The position numbers and the translations under genes were made by a program. A stretch of DNA of 64,000 nt from JAJYBV01 sp021812265 (GTDB lineage Bacteria; Chloroflexota; Ktedonobacteria; Ktedonobacterales; JACDGC01): NCBI GenBank assembly GCA_027459525.1, contig DAIDIC010000210.1, forward strand, positions 1 to 64,000, read 5' to 3'. The notes under the pieces are model-generated. The model did not search any database, was not told the origin of the DNA, and saw only the letters and a program-made list of their open reading frames with translations. The first letter of the stretch is position 1. Each line of letters starts with the position of its first letter. Shown piece by piece: positions 28,114 through 37,567 of this stretch.

Positions 28114-28199
28114 ATTTTATTGAAACAATTTCGGTAAAATGGACTGATTCTTGCTGAATAGCTATTAGTATTTTCATCGTACAGTAAGGAAAACCAAAC

Positions 28200-28976
28200 A
28201 TGGACGCATCATCTTCGCGCAAAGCCCCAACCGGAGCATTTTTTATCATTTTAGGGATAATATTTGCGTTACTTGTTGGGATTATCATTCTAAAACTATC
28301 AGAAAATTTAGGAAAAAATAACGCAAATATCAGTATGACGCAAGTAATAACGGCAACCACAAATTTAAGCACAGGCATGGTGCTTTCTTCTAACCAAAGC
28401 GCTGCGCCCTACATCCTTATTTCTGCCGCCGTTCATGTTACTTCCATACCTCAAAGTTCTTTGCCGCCAAATGCGCTAATCTACACATCACAACAGCAAT
28501 TAAACGATGCGCTGAATAATATGGTTGTGCAAAATACCATTCTCAATGGATCCATCTTACGGCAAAATGATCCTCGGCTCAGTCACTCCGGCGGACCTGC
28601 CGCAAGTTTAGCCAACAAAGATCCCTCCGATCTTCCTGCCGGAGATGTGCTGGTCGTTTTGCCGCTTACTTCACCGGCTATGCAAATCGGCGCAGTGCAG
28701 GGGGACCACATAGATATACTGGCAACTGCGTGTATCGGTTCATCAGGCTCAGGCTCATGTCAAGTTGCGCAAACAACGCTGCAAAACGTGTATGTATACG
28801 CGGTTCCAGATTCGCAAACGCTCATTGTTGCCTTAAGTCATCAAGACGCGCTGAATTTAAAAATACTCATTGAAACAACAAAAATCTCCATTGCGCTGCG
28901 CAAACCGGATGATACGGGACATATATCAACAACGCCGGTTTCACCACAAACCATCTATAGTTTATTTGGATTTTAA
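28200..28976 (+). CDS. cpaB: CpaB/RcpC-like Tad pilus assembly protein
   Basis: A 258-residue protein with a short cytoplasmic start, one transmembrane helix (about residues 13-35) and an extracytoplasmic part. It contains a SAF-like segment (ATTNLSTGMVLSSNQ) and the RcpC-type domain (DVLVVLPLTSPAMQIGAVQGDHIDILAT, abbreviated), followed by QNVYVYAV. In Tad systems CpaB/RcpC works with the assembly machinery at the envelope. It is the first gene of a continuous eight-gene set; the repeat copy C lies in its leader. AAGGAAA lies about 10 bases before the ATG. Confidence 0.85.
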   Translation: MDASSSRKAPTGAFFIILGIIFALLVGIIILKLSENLGKNNANISMTQVITATTNLSTGMVLSSNQSAAPYILISAAVHVTSIPQSSLPPNALIYTSQQQLNDALNNMVVQNTILNGSILRQNDPRLSHSGGPAASLANKDPSDLPAGDVLVVLPLTSPAMQIGAVQGDHIDILATACIGSSGSGSCQVAQTTLQNVYVYAVPDSQTLIVALSHQDALNLKILIETTKISIALRKPDDTGHISTTPVSPQTIYSLFGF

Positions 28977-28996
28977 AGGAAAGGAACATCAAAGCA

Positions 28997-30148
28997 ATGT
29001 CTGGATTTTTCAAAAATGACCCTAAAATACGTGTGGTAATTGCCCATTCATCGCAAAATTCTGCGCTATATTTGCGCAAAATTGTAGAATCTAAACCGCA
29101 GTTGCGCGTTATTGCGGTTACCGTATCAGCAGATGAATTAGTCGAAATTTGCAGAGACGGCAATCCGCAATTGGTAATAATGAATCAGCGGCTGGCAGAT
29201 TGCAATAATGTTTTAGATACATCATTGATTATGGATTTAGCGGTTCCTGTAATCCTTTTCACAGGGCATAGCTATGATGAGCTTTGGAAAGAAGCAATGC
29301 AACGCGGCGCACGTTATGTGCTGTTAGAGCCGATTAATTCTAAAGAATTGCACGCCAATATCACCCAGATTATTAACTCCACTGCCGCTGTGACATTACC
29401 TGCCCCCGAGCCGCAAAAAACTGACGGCGCGCTGATTGCCGTGTGCGGCGCAAAAGGTGGCAGTGGATGCAGCGTTACTGCGGTAAATTTAGCGATTGCC
29501 CTGCAAGCTGATCATAAAAAAACTGCGTTGATCGATCTGGCGTTTGACACCGGCGACGATCACATTTTATTGAATTTAATGCCGCAGCAAACCATCGTTT
29601 CTTTATGCAATGAACCCGAGCTTGACCAAGAAACAATTATCTACAACTCTGCAGAACATTCTTCGGGAATGCGCTTCTTCCGTGCGCCAGATTATATAGG
29701 AGAGGCGATGCAAATTCACGCTGAAGATTTACGCAGAATTCTTGTAGAAATGAGTGAGCATTTTGATTATATTATCGCCGATATCGGTTACCCAAACAAC
29801 AGTTTAGCCTTAACCGCGCTGGAACGAGCAGACGCCGTTTTGCTGCTGATGTCGCTCAACATAACATCAATCGGCCGAGCTACTAAAATGTTGCGATTCT
29901 TCAATGAAAACCAAATTCCTCAAGAAAAAATTTTTATTGTCAATACCGAGTTTAACAACAATAAACAGTTTAAACCGCGTCATCTGGAAAATTATACCGG
30001 AAAACAGATTTTTGCCGCGATTCCGGCAAATGAATCAGTCGTTGAAGAATCAATCATTAACGGTATGCCTTTTATTCTCAATAAAAAGCGAGAATCTGTC
30101 AGCAAAGCAATTTTTGATATTGCCCATAAACTGGCTGCACGCCGTTGA
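28997..30148 (+). CDS. cpaE: CpaE/TadZ-like localisation ATPase with degenerate receiver
   Basis: A 383-residue protein with two domains. The N-terminal response-regulator fold (residues 10-125) lacks the phosphorylated Asp: the strand reads PQLVIMNQRL with Asn63, and the conserved Lys is replaced (LLEPI). The C-terminal MinD/ParA-type ATPase has the deviant Walker A GAKGGSGCSVTAVN, keeping the signature Lys but with Cys for the P-loop Lys, as is common in CpaE/TadZ. These proteins place the Tad apparatus in the cell. It lies 20 bp after cpaB. Confidence 0.88.
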   Translation: MSGFFKNDPKIRVVIAHSSQNSALYLRKIVESKPQLRVIAVTVSADELVEICRDGNPQLVIMNQRLADCNNVLDTSLIMDLAVPVILFTGHSYDELWKEAMQRGARYVLLEPINSKELHANITQIINSTAAVTLPAPEPQKTDGALIAVCGAKGGSGCSVTAVNLAIALQADHKKTALIDLAFDTGDDHILLNLMPQQTIVSLCNEPELDQETIIYNSAEHSSGMRFFRAPDYIGEAMQIHAEDLRRILVEMSEHFDYIIADIGYPNNSLALTALERADAVLLLMSLNITSIGRATKMLRFFNENQIPQEKIFIVNTEFNNNKQFKPRHLENYTGKQIFAAIPANESVVEESIINGMPFILNKKRESVSKAIFDIAHKLAARR

Positions 30149-30209
30149 ATAAAAACCCGGTAATCTGATTGATTACTGAGTATGATTTTCCGCACAAAAG
30201 GATTTTACA

Positions 30210-31592
30210 ATGAATGACGACCGAGACGAAGTAAATCGTAGCATATATTCTAGGAATTCCGGAAAAAATGTCACCGAAAATACAAAACTCACCGGCAAAT
30301 CTACTGGACACGAAGATAAGCAGTATGAATTTCAAAAGAGAATTTTGATGGCGTTAAGCAATGAACTGCGCGTCAATAAAATTGATCTGCTTACATATCC
30401 TAAAGAAAAGATTCGGCAAATGCTGGAAAGTTATTTGGACCGTATCATTACAAATGAGCTGAATACGAGTTTTCAAACAATGAATCGCGGGGAACGAAAA
30501 GCGCTCATCGATCAGTGTCTTGATGACACGCTAGGCAACGGACCTATTGAATCCCTCCTTCGTGATGACAGCATAACTGAAATTATGATCAATGGTCCGT
30601 TTGATGTTCGTGTGGAACAACACGGCCTGCAAAAAAAAACAGCCATAAAATTTTATAATGAACAGCACCTTATGAACTATATTGAACGGGTAGTTTCACG
30701 TTCCGGCCGGCATATCGATGAAGCTAACCCAATGGTAGACGCCCGTTTAGAGAACGGCTCGCGTGTACATATCGTCATTCCGCCGGTATCACTAAACGGG
30801 CCTCATGTAACCATTCGAAAGTTTACCAAAGCAATCTTACATCCCGAAAAACTCATTGAAAACGGTTCGGTAACCCCTCCGGTCATGCATTTTTTAGAAG
30901 CTTGCGTACAGGCGCAGTTGAACATTATTGTTTCCGGCGGCACAAATTCCGGCAAAACGACATTGTTAAATGTGCTTTCGGCGTTTGTACAGCCGGAACA
31001 GCGCATTATCACGATTGAAGATTCCGCAGAATTGCAGTTGCAGCAAGAGCATGTTGTAAAACTTGAGTGCCGGCATGCTTCAATTGAAGGCAAAAATGAA
31101 ATTACAACAAGAGATTTGGTCCGCACATCTCTCCGAATGAATCCAACACGCATCATCGTTGGCGAATGCCGCGGCGGCGAGGCGCTGGATATGCTTCAAG
31201 CAATGAACACTGGGCACGATGGATCGATGACGACAATACACGCCAACAGCCCGCAAGACGTTATCAGTCGATTGGAAACATTGGTTCTTATGGCAGGGTA
31301 CGAATTGCCGACACGCGCAATCCGTGACCAAATTGCCAGCGCAGTGCATCTGATTGTGCATACGGCGCACTTTATCGACGGTAAACGACGAATTCAAAAT
31401 GTTTCTGAAATTCGGCGCACCGGTTCGGGTAACATTGAGGTGGTTGATATCTTTACGTTCGATCAAACCGGATTTACTGCAAACAACACCATTCACGGAA
31501 GATTAATTGCAAATAATATCATCCCAAGATTTCTGCCAAATTTGCATAAAGCCGGATTTACGTTTCCTCAAAATTTCTTTGAAAAGGCATAA
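30210..31592 (+). CDS. cpaF: CpaF/TadA secretion ATPase
   Basis: A 460-residue hexameric ATPase of the type II/IV secretion superfamily, powering Tad pilus assembly. After a variable N-terminus come the N-terminal domain (GNGPIESLLRDDSITEIMING, the family signature), Walker A SGGTNSGKTTLLN, the Asp box, Walker B RIIVGECRGGEALDMLQAMN and the His box GSMTTIHANSPQD. It lies between cpaE and tadB and has all motifs needed for activity. Confidence 0.95.
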   Translation: MNDDRDEVNRSIYSRNSGKNVTENTKLTGKSTGHEDKQYEFQKRILMALSNELRVNKIDLLTYPKEKIRQMLESYLDRIITNELNTSFQTMNRGERKALIDQCLDDTLGNGPIESLLRDDSITEIMINGPFDVRVEQHGLQKKTAIKFYNEQHLMNYIERVVSRSGRHIDEANPMVDARLENGSRVHIVIPPVSLNGPHVTIRKFTKAILHPEKLIENGSVTPPVMHFLEACVQAQLNIIVSGGTNSGKTTLLNVLSAFVQPEQRIITIEDSAELQLQQEHVVKLECRHASIEGKNEITTRDLVRTSLRMNPTRIIVGECRGGEALDMLQAMNTGHDGSMTTIHANSPQDVISRLETLVLMAGYELPTRAIRDQIASAVHLIVHTAHFIDGKRRIQNVSEIRRTGSGNIEVVDIFTFDQTGFTANNTIHGRLIANNIIPRFLPNLHKAGFTFPQNFFEKA

Positions 31593-31607
31593 AGGCAAGT
31601 GCAGAAT

Positions 31608-32585
31608 ATGAGCAGCATACAAATAGTATTATTTGTTTTAAGCGTGTCGGCGGTATTATTATTTGCCTCCGGTATACGATTGATTTCAATGCGCAGATCA
31701 CCGCTGGCCCGATTGATTAAACTGCAAACACCCGATACAACCCAGAAAATTCACGCAGTTCCATTTACTATTGCGACTGCAAAACATAAACAAGGAATTT
31801 TTGCGCAAAATCTTGAAAAATTGGCCAATCAACTAAACGCAGGGTCGAGAATTGAACAAACCATGCGGCTGGCCGGCATTAAACAAATGCAATTAGGTGA
31901 TTATCTAACCGCCATCTCCACATTCATAATCATCAGTATTATTATTGCGCTATGGACTCGCAATATCATCATCGGAATAGCCCTCATCGGGGCTTCCATC
32001 TTTCTGCCGCAATTCTGGCTGCAAATGCGCGGAAAAAGGCGCTTAAAACTTATCGAGCAGCAATTGCCCGAATATATTTCCCACGTAATTACTATTTTAA
32101 AATCCGGCGCTATTTTAAAGGCAGCGCTGATTCAAGCGTTAGATGAGGTCCCTGAACCACTGGCAACTGAGTTGGGGTATGCGTTTCACAATCTGCAATT
32201 TGCGCCGATTCAAGATTCACTGAATGAGTTATCGGACCAGATTCCCAGTAAAGATATTGTTCTGTTGGCGCAGGCTATAGCCATTCAAGTTGAAGGCGGC
32301 GGAGATATTATTTTTGTCTTAGAAAATCTCAGCGCCATTATTCGCGAAAGAGTAAAGTTTCAAAAAGATGTCCTGTCGCTAACCTCGCAGCAACGTTTTT
32401 CCGGCAATATTATTGCGTTACTTCCGGTGGGATTTGTCATTCTTATACTTATCTTTAACCCAAATTATATTCTTGGCGTTTTTCGCATAACACATTGGCT
32501 GGGATACGCCATATTCATCGTTTCTACTATTATGATTATGATCGGCCTTTGGGTTATGCAAAAAATCGCAAATATTGATGTTTAG
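31608..32585 (+). CDS. tadB: TadB-type inner-membrane platform protein
   Basis: A 325-residue GspF-superfamily protein with N-terminal helices, a cytoplasmic GspF domain (QLPEYISHVITILKSGAIL ... LDEVPEPLATELG in outline) and two C-terminal helices. With TadC it forms the membrane platform engaged by CpaF. I choose the ATG at 31608; a GTG at 31599 in frame is also possible, and the AAAGG site fits neither perfectly. It follows cpaF immediately. Confidence 0.88.
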   Translation: MSSIQIVLFVLSVSAVLLFASGIRLISMRRSPLARLIKLQTPDTTQKIHAVPFTIATAKHKQGIFAQNLEKLANQLNAGSRIEQTMRLAGIKQMQLGDYLTAISTFIIISIIIALWTRNIIIGIALIGASIFLPQFWLQMRGKRRLKLIEQQLPEYISHVITILKSGAILKAALIQALDEVPEPLATELGYAFHNLQFAPIQDSLNELSDQIPSKDIVLLAQAIAIQVEGGGDIIFVLENLSAIIRERVKFQKDVLSLTSQQRFSGNIIALLPVGFVILILIFNPNYILGVFRITHWLGYAIFIVSTIMIMIGLWVMQKIANIDV

Positions 32586-32597
32586 AGGTCTCTTTGT

Positions 32598-33527
32598 ATG
32601 TTAGATATTCTCCCGCTTTTTGCTTCTATCAGCGCATCGCTCAGCATTATGTTTATCGTCATGGGGATCTCTCAACGCATGCGCAAGCCAAACAGCATTC
32701 AAAAACGCTTGGCGTTTGCCACACAGCAAATAAACGAAATGCATACGCGCAGAAATAAGAATCCCCTGAAAAAGACGATAAAATCATTCAATTCATTTAC
32801 CTCTGGCCTGTCTAATACGTTTATTCCCCTGCGCATGCAGCGTAATATTATGGAAATTGCTCGCTTTGCAGGCAAAGATGATACTTTTGTCTCTTCATTT
32901 ATCCTTATACGCTTCTTGCTCACAGGCAGCGGCGTTTTGTTATTTCTGCTGCTGTTCATCTTAAGCGGCGCGCCCGTCTCCAACTCTTTTATCATCAGTG
33001 CGCTGATGGGGTTTTTTATGTATATGTTTCCTGTTATGTGGCTAAAAAATGCCGCAAAACGCCGGCAAATCGCCATTCGCAAAGATCTTCCCGATACTAT
33101 TGATTTATTGATCCTCTGTTTAGAAAGTATCCCTTTCGATCAATCTCTCCAACGTGTTATCGATAAATCGTCCGGAGCAATAAAAGAAGAACTGCTGCAC
33201 ACACGTTCAGATATGAACATCAATATTTCCCGCAGCGACGCTTTAAAAGCTATGGCAGACCGTGTGGGTATTGATGAAATCCGCATGATGACCAGCGCCA
33301 TCATTCAAGCAGAAAAATATGGCACACCGCTGGCAAATGCCCTGCAAATACAAGCAGACGATATGCGCACAAAAAGACGCCAGCGCGCAGAAACAATGGC
33401 AAGACAAGCAACAGTGAAAATGATGTTTCCAACCGTAGCTTTCATCTTTCCTCCACTGTTGCTTATTATGGCCGCGCCAATTCTGCCAAAAATTATTCTG
33501 TTGGTCAATCCGGGAGCGCACATATAA
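32598..33527 (+). CDS. tadC: TadC-type inner-membrane platform protein
   Basis: A 309-residue GspF-superfamily protein, partner of TadB. It shows two helices near the N-terminus, the cytoplasmic domain containing RKDLPDTIDLLILCLESIPFDQ, and two C-terminal helices. The Asp-Leu-Pro-Asp-x-Ile-Asp-Leu-Leu pattern is typical of TadC. Its stop overlaps the ATG of tadE by one base, so the two are translationally coupled. Confidence 0.88.
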   Translation: MLDILPLFASISASLSIMFIVMGISQRMRKPNSIQKRLAFATQQINEMHTRRNKNPLKKTIKSFNSFTSGLSNTFIPLRMQRNIMEIARFAGKDDTFVSSFILIRFLLTGSGVLLFLLLFILSGAPVSNSFIISALMGFFMYMFPVMWLKNAAKRRQIAIRKDLPDTIDLLILCLESIPFDQSLQRVIDKSSGAIKEELLHTRSDMNINISRSDALKAMADRVGIDEIRMMTSAIIQAEKYGTPLANALQIQADDMRTKRRQRAETMARQATVKMMFPTVAFIFPPLLLIMAAPILPKIILLVNPGAHI

Positions 33528-34051
33528 TGCGCAAAATAGTATTTCAAGCACAAAAACACCGGCGCGGGCAAGCTATCGTTGAATTTGCATTAGTTGCGCC
33601 AATTTTATTTACGCTGATTTTTGGGATCATCGAATTTGCTCTTATCGGCGCATCACTCTCAATTTGCGAAAACGCTGCGCAAAACGCTGTACATTTGCTT
33701 GCCGTCAACGGCGACACCAACTCGTCTATTGATACACAAGCAGTGCAATTAATACTCGGCCGCGCAAATATACTGCCGGTTATACAAATTCAATCGATCA
33801 CCATTTTCCAATCTTCCGCCACTAATTCGGGTCCGCAAATAAACGCAGAAAATATCTATTCGGGGCCGAGCGGAATACCCACAACACAAAACTGGCCAAT
33901 ATCGCAACGATTTTCTACCGTTTCATCGCCGATTTTTGCCGGTATAGAAATTCAATTTACCTATAACTTGCCTTTTGCCTCTATCGGGTCCGGATCAATA
34001 ATACATCTTCAGGCGCAGGCGTTTTCATTAATTATGCCTTCCGGAGGTTGA
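33527..34051 (+). CDS. tadE: TadE-like pseudopilin
   Basis: A 174-residue protein with a prepilin-type N-terminus: RRGQAIVEFALVAPILF has Gly14 before the mature residue and Glu19 at +5, the class recognised by a Tad prepilin peptidase. A long hydrophobic helix and an extracytoplasmic beta-rich domain follow. TadE pseudopilins are minor Tad components. The start overlaps the tadC stop and the stop overlaps the upstream region of the next pseudopilin gene. Confidence 0.85.
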   Translation: MRKIVFQAQKHRRGQAIVEFALVAPILFTLIFGIIEFALIGASLSICENAAQNAVHLLAVNGDTNSSIDTQAVQLILGRANILPVIQIQSITIFQSSATNSGPQINAENIYSGPSGIPTTQNWPISQRFSTVSSPIFAGIEIQFTYNLPFASIGSGSIIHLQAQAFSLIMPSGG

Positions 34052-34056
34052 TTACC

Positions 34057-34590
34057 GTGAAATACGCAAAAGGCCAATCAATCGTAGAATTTGTTTTAAC
34101 AGCTACTGTATTATTAATCCTTCTCGGCGGCATACTCGATCTCGCTAATATATTAAACGCGCAAAATACGTTACAAAACGCCGCGTTTCAAGGCGCGCTG
34201 GCAGGATCGTTTTCCGGAAAAAACACCGCCGCCGATTGCAGTATCCTTGCGGCAATTTATAACGGATCACAGGGGTTAAGTGGTGTAACCATCAGCCAAA
34301 TTATTATCTATCAAGCAAATGTAACAGGTAATCCTCTTGGAGGCTCACAGTCTATTGCCTATGAAGATATTTATGCCGGCAATCCCGGATGCAGCAGCGC
34401 AGCTGCGCCTCCGGCGCCAACAAGCGCCAATTGGCTGCCAGCAGCGCGCAATAATTTCATGTATCAAAACGCAAATTTAGGTATAAAAATTGTTTATGTT
34501 TATGCGTGGCAGACAAACCTGCTGCCATTCGGCAGTATAACCCTTTCAGTGAAAGCAGTTGCGCCGATGAATCCTCAGCCGGCCCCATAG
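34057..34590 (+). CDS. second TadE-like pseudopilin
   Basis: A 177-residue pseudopilin with the cleavage motif AKGQSIVEFVL (Gly6, Glu11 at +5), a hydrophobic helix and a C-terminal domain with a few Cys (Cys in AADCSIL and GNPGCSS) that might pair. The start is a GTG at 34057 with CCGGAGG 9 bases upstream; an upstream in-frame TTG at 34048 lies inside the ribosome site and is unlikely. It begins 5 bp after the tadE stop. Confidence 0.8.
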   Translation: MKYAKGQSIVEFVLTATVLLILLGGILDLANILNAQNTLQNAAFQGALAGSFSGKNTAADCSILAAIYNGSQGLSGVTISQIIIYQANVTGNPLGGSQSIAYEDIYAGNPGCSSAAAPPAPTSANWLPAARNNFMYQNANLGIKIVYVYAWQTNLLPFGSITLSVKAVAPMNPQPAP

Positions 34591-34599
34591 GAAAGCGCT

Positions 34600-36399
34600 A
34601 TGACAAAATTTTATTGTATGAAACATGAAGCACAAATACGAGCAATTCTCAAAAGGACTCGCAAACCGCAAAAAGGACAAGCGTTGGTTTTATTTGCGTT
34701 CAGCGCCGTCATTCTGATTGCCATTGCCGGGCTGGCTATCGATGAAATTACGGCGTTTTTCCAAATGAATACTGCGCAAACAGCAGCAGACGCCGCCGCT
34801 ATTGCCGCCGTTCCCTATGCGGCGTTTCCCTCAGCTGCAACCCCTGCGCCGGATGGCTCAAACGCCGTAGGAGCCGCAGATAGCGCCGCCGCGCAAAATG
34901 GATTTACTGACACAAGTAAAATTTCTGTTTCCACAACAATGCAGCCAATACCCAAAGTTACCGTCACTATTGCAGTTGGCCTTTCATTTACCCTAATATC
35001 ACTAGTAGGTGTCAACTCAATAGGGGCAAGTGTAACGGCGACCGCCAGCATGCTACCACCGATTAATTCCGATAACTCCCAAAATTCCGTCGGGCTGCCC
35101 GGCAGCGGTGAATATGTTTTTTTGACGGGACAAAATGACCTAAAAGAATTTGGTGATCCTTATTCTACACTTTGCGAAGATGGATGGAGTGACGCCTCCA
35201 ACACAACCTACACCGACGCATCATCCTATATCTATCTTACACGGCTGGACACATACACCAACGCGCCGCAATACCCAACGGGACCACAGTGCAGCCCCGC
35301 CAATCCCGGCAATCCGGATGCTGTGCCCGGCGGATTTGGCGGACTTTTAACCGCAAGCAGCAGCGTTCCTAATGGTGAAAGTTATCTTGTTAAAATTCCA
35401 CCAAACACAAAAAATATTGCGCTGTGGATTTATAATCCGCAATTTGTGTATCAAAACGGCGCAAATACCGGCAATTATTTCGATTATTTCGAGAATATTT
35501 TTTCGCCGCCATACTTTGATAATATGCAATTTTATCCCCAAATTGCATATGCGCTTTACTCTGTTCCCGAATGGTATCACCGCAGCGCAGATACGCTGGT
35601 TTCCGCTATTTGGCCAAATAACACTGCGCCGCAGTCGGCGCCAAATGTATACTTGCCGGCTGGCGCATGGATGTATCTGCCTTCGCTTGATATGACATCT
35701 GCCGATCTATCCTTGCACGGCTGCTCTGGGGCGCTGATTCCGCAAAGCGGCAGCTATTATAATCCGCCAGTTACAACCGGTTTGGGCTGCGTTGCTGCGC
35801 CAAGCGATATTATGAATTGGACAGCTATGCCATACACATTCAACAATACAACATCCTCGCCACAGTATTATCGTTTTACCACTGATATCAGCGGCGGCTA
35901 CGGGGTTCACGCATATGCGCTGGCCATATGCGCAGACGGCGCCTCGCCGCCTTGTTTAGGAGAAGGAGCAACCATCAGCGCATGGAACACCCAAACTATC
36001 AACTTAAACGGCGCGCAGACAAATTATCCTATTTTTACCATCCCGGCGGCGTATAAAGGGCAGCAAGTAACCGTAAGAATATTCAATCCCGGCGTGGCAG
36101 AATCCGATGAGAATACTGATCTGAGTGTTACCGGCCCGGCCAACGCCGGAACCATCACATACCCATCTTATTTGCGAACCACATCCGGCGCCGGCGGAAC
36201 GACAATCGAAACATCAATTGCTGGTGATAACCTCTACCATGCAAAATGGATTTCTATAACTATTCAGCTTGCGCCAAATTACAACGGCGGGCAATGGTAT
36301 CTCACTTATTCTATTTTTAACTCCTCTAATTTAACACCAATGCTGCCGATGACAGTTGCAGTGTCTTCACCCGGAAATCTTGTGCAATTATCTTCCTGA
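34600..36399 (+). CDS. tadG: TadG-like large pseudopilin/adhesin
   Basis: A 599-residue protein. The N-terminus has QKGQALVLFAFSAVILIAIAGLAI (cited from Gly26), a prepilin-like site with Leu instead of Glu at +5, as in TadG-type (Flp pilus-assembly TadE/G-like) proteins, followed by the typical QMNTAQTAADAAAIAA segment. The remaining 450 residues are extracytoplasmic, Asn/Ser/Thr/Tyr-rich and beta-predicted, with a few paired Cys; they could be an adhesive surface domain. AGGAAAG precedes the ATG at 34600. It ends the tad operon. Confidence 0.82.
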   Translation: MTKFYCMKHEAQIRAILKRTRKPQKGQALVLFAFSAVILIAIAGLAIDEITAFFQMNTAQTAADAAAIAAVPYAAFPSAATPAPDGSNAVGAADSAAAQNGFTDTSKISVSTTMQPIPKVTVTIAVGLSFTLISLVGVNSIGASVTATASMLPPINSDNSQNSVGLPGSGEYVFLTGQNDLKEFGDPYSTLCEDGWSDASNTTYTDASSYIYLTRLDTYTNAPQYPTGPQCSPANPGNPDAVPGGFGGLLTASSSVPNGESYLVKIPPNTKNIALWIYNPQFVYQNGANTGNYFDYFENIFSPPYFDNMQFYPQIAYALYSVPEWYHRSADTLVSAIWPNNTAPQSAPNVYLPAGAWMYLPSLDMTSADLSLHGCSGALIPQSGSYYNPPVTTGLGCVAAPSDIMNWTAMPYTFNNTTSSPQYYRFTTDISGGYGVHAYALAICADGASPPCLGEGATISAWNTQTINLNGAQTNYPIFTIPAAYKGQQVTVRIFNPGVAESDENTDLSVTGPANAGTITYPSYLRTTSGAGGTTIETSIAGDNLYHAKWISITIQLAPNYNGGQWYLTYSIFNSSNLTPMLPMTVAVSSPGNLVQLSS

Positions 36400-36406
36400 C
36401 CAAATA

Positions 36407-37351
36407 TCAGCGTGACCGGCGGGTAGTTTTGCTGCGGCTCTGCTTTATAAAAGGAAGAACTAACGTCGGCAGCGGCGGCGGAACCGATTCAATATACACG
36501 GTTTCTTCCTGCGAGTGCAGCGCGGCAAGCACAGCGTTTCCGTCGGCCGGCCTTTCCGCCGGATGAATGGAAAGACATTGCGAAATCAGTTTATCCAAAT
36601 AAGCCGGCACATGCGGATTCAGCAGCGCCGGCCGCACAGCCGCCAATCGTCTCTGAGCTATTGCCGATAAATAGTTTTGCACACTCTGCGCCGGAAATGG
36701 CATTGCGCCGGTTACCAAGCGATATAAGATAACCCCAAACGCAAACACATCGCACGCAGAAGAAATAGTGTCATACATCCATTGCTCCGGCGCTAAATAC
36801 ATCATTGCTTTCTCATTAAACATGCCGGTAACAGTTATACCGGTATCAGAAACTATTCTGGCAACGCCCATATCTGTTACTGTTACCGCGCCGGTTTTAT
36901 CGGGAAAAATATTATCGGGATTTAAGTTGAGATGCATATAGCCTTTTGTATGGATAGCAGCAAGATACTGCGCTAATGTAAAACTAATTTTCTGAACAAC
37001 ACGCATAGTCAATAAGCGATTGCTTTTCATCAGTTCGGCAAGCGAAACCGCTTCAATCCATTGGGATATAATATATGGCTGTTCATCAACAATAAAAAAA
37101 TCATATAACTGCGCCGCAGTTTGTGTATTACACTCCAACATAGCATGGCAGGCGCTCCAAAAACGAAACAAAGATTTTGCCGAAACCCGCGGCAAAAGCA
37201 ATTGCTTTATTGCCGCTTTGCGCTGCAATTGTGTATCTATTCCGGCATACACTTTCGCGTATGCGCCGGAATGCATCAATGAATGGGTTTCATATCGATT
37301 TTCAAGAGTTAGACGAACAATATTATTATTTTTTTTCTTAGTCCATGACAT
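36407..37351 (-). CDS. Ser/Thr kinase-like protein lacking the catalytic Asp (probable pseudokinase)
   Basis: A 314-residue eukaryotic-type kinase fold. The ATP lysine is kept (RKAAIKQ, Lys49), the metal-binding Asp in VTDMGVAR (Asp160) is kept, and APE (MMYLAPEQW) and DVFAFGVIL are present. The catalytic loop, however, reads HLNLNPDN (140-147): Asn142 replaces the catalytic Asp of HRD and Asn144 the usual Lys. The glycine loop is also weak (SGAYAKV). It ends in a basic, proline-rich tail, with no membrane helix. I start at the ATG at 37351 with AGGTGA upstream. It converges on tadG, whose stop is 7 bp away. Confidence 0.8.
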   Translation of the reverse strand: MSWTKKKNNNIVRLTLENRYETHSLMHSGAYAKVYAGIDTQLQRKAAIKQLLLPRVSAKSLFRFWSACHAMLECNTQTAAQLYDFFIVDEQPYIISQWIEAVSLAELMKSNRLLTMRVVQKISFTLAQYLAAIHTKGYMHLNLNPDNIFPDKTGAVTVTDMGVARIVSDTGITVTGMFNEKAMMYLAPEQWMYDTISSACDVFAFGVILYRLVTGAMPFPAQSVQNYLSAIAQRRLAAVRPALLNPHVPAYLDKLISQCLSIHPAERPADGNAVLAALHSQEETVYIESVPPPLPTLVLPFIKQSRSKTTRRSR

Positions 37352-37382
37352 AACATATATCACCTATATATATATATCTGAT

Positions 37383-37519
37383 CATGACTTTCGCTGCAGC
37401 ATGGAACATCGGGGATGTACAAGAGGCGGCGCCCCTTGTACGGAGTTCTGGGGTGTCCCCGGACCTCCCTTTGTTGCAGATACGAAAACCATACGCTTCT
37501 CTTTCAAGCGAAAGTCTTA
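37383..37519 (-). repeat. dispersed terminal-inverted-repeat element, copy D
   Basis: Inverted copy with slightly altered tips (C-ATGACTTTCGCT left, AGCGAAAGTCTT-A right). It is flanked by an exact 5-bp duplication CTGAT (37378-37382 and 37520-37524). It fills most of the gap between the pseudokinase and GT2 genes. Confidence 0.85.
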
Positions 37520-37567
37520 CTGATATTGAAAGAATCACCGCTTTTCGGTTACAGCGGCAACAAGCCG

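Noticed and set aside
27873..28157. 94-codon plus-strand frame over repeat copy C
   Set aside because: The frame is created by the repeat and recurs with changes in other copies (37384-37593, 40319-40591); no ribosome site and no conserved reading frame between copies.
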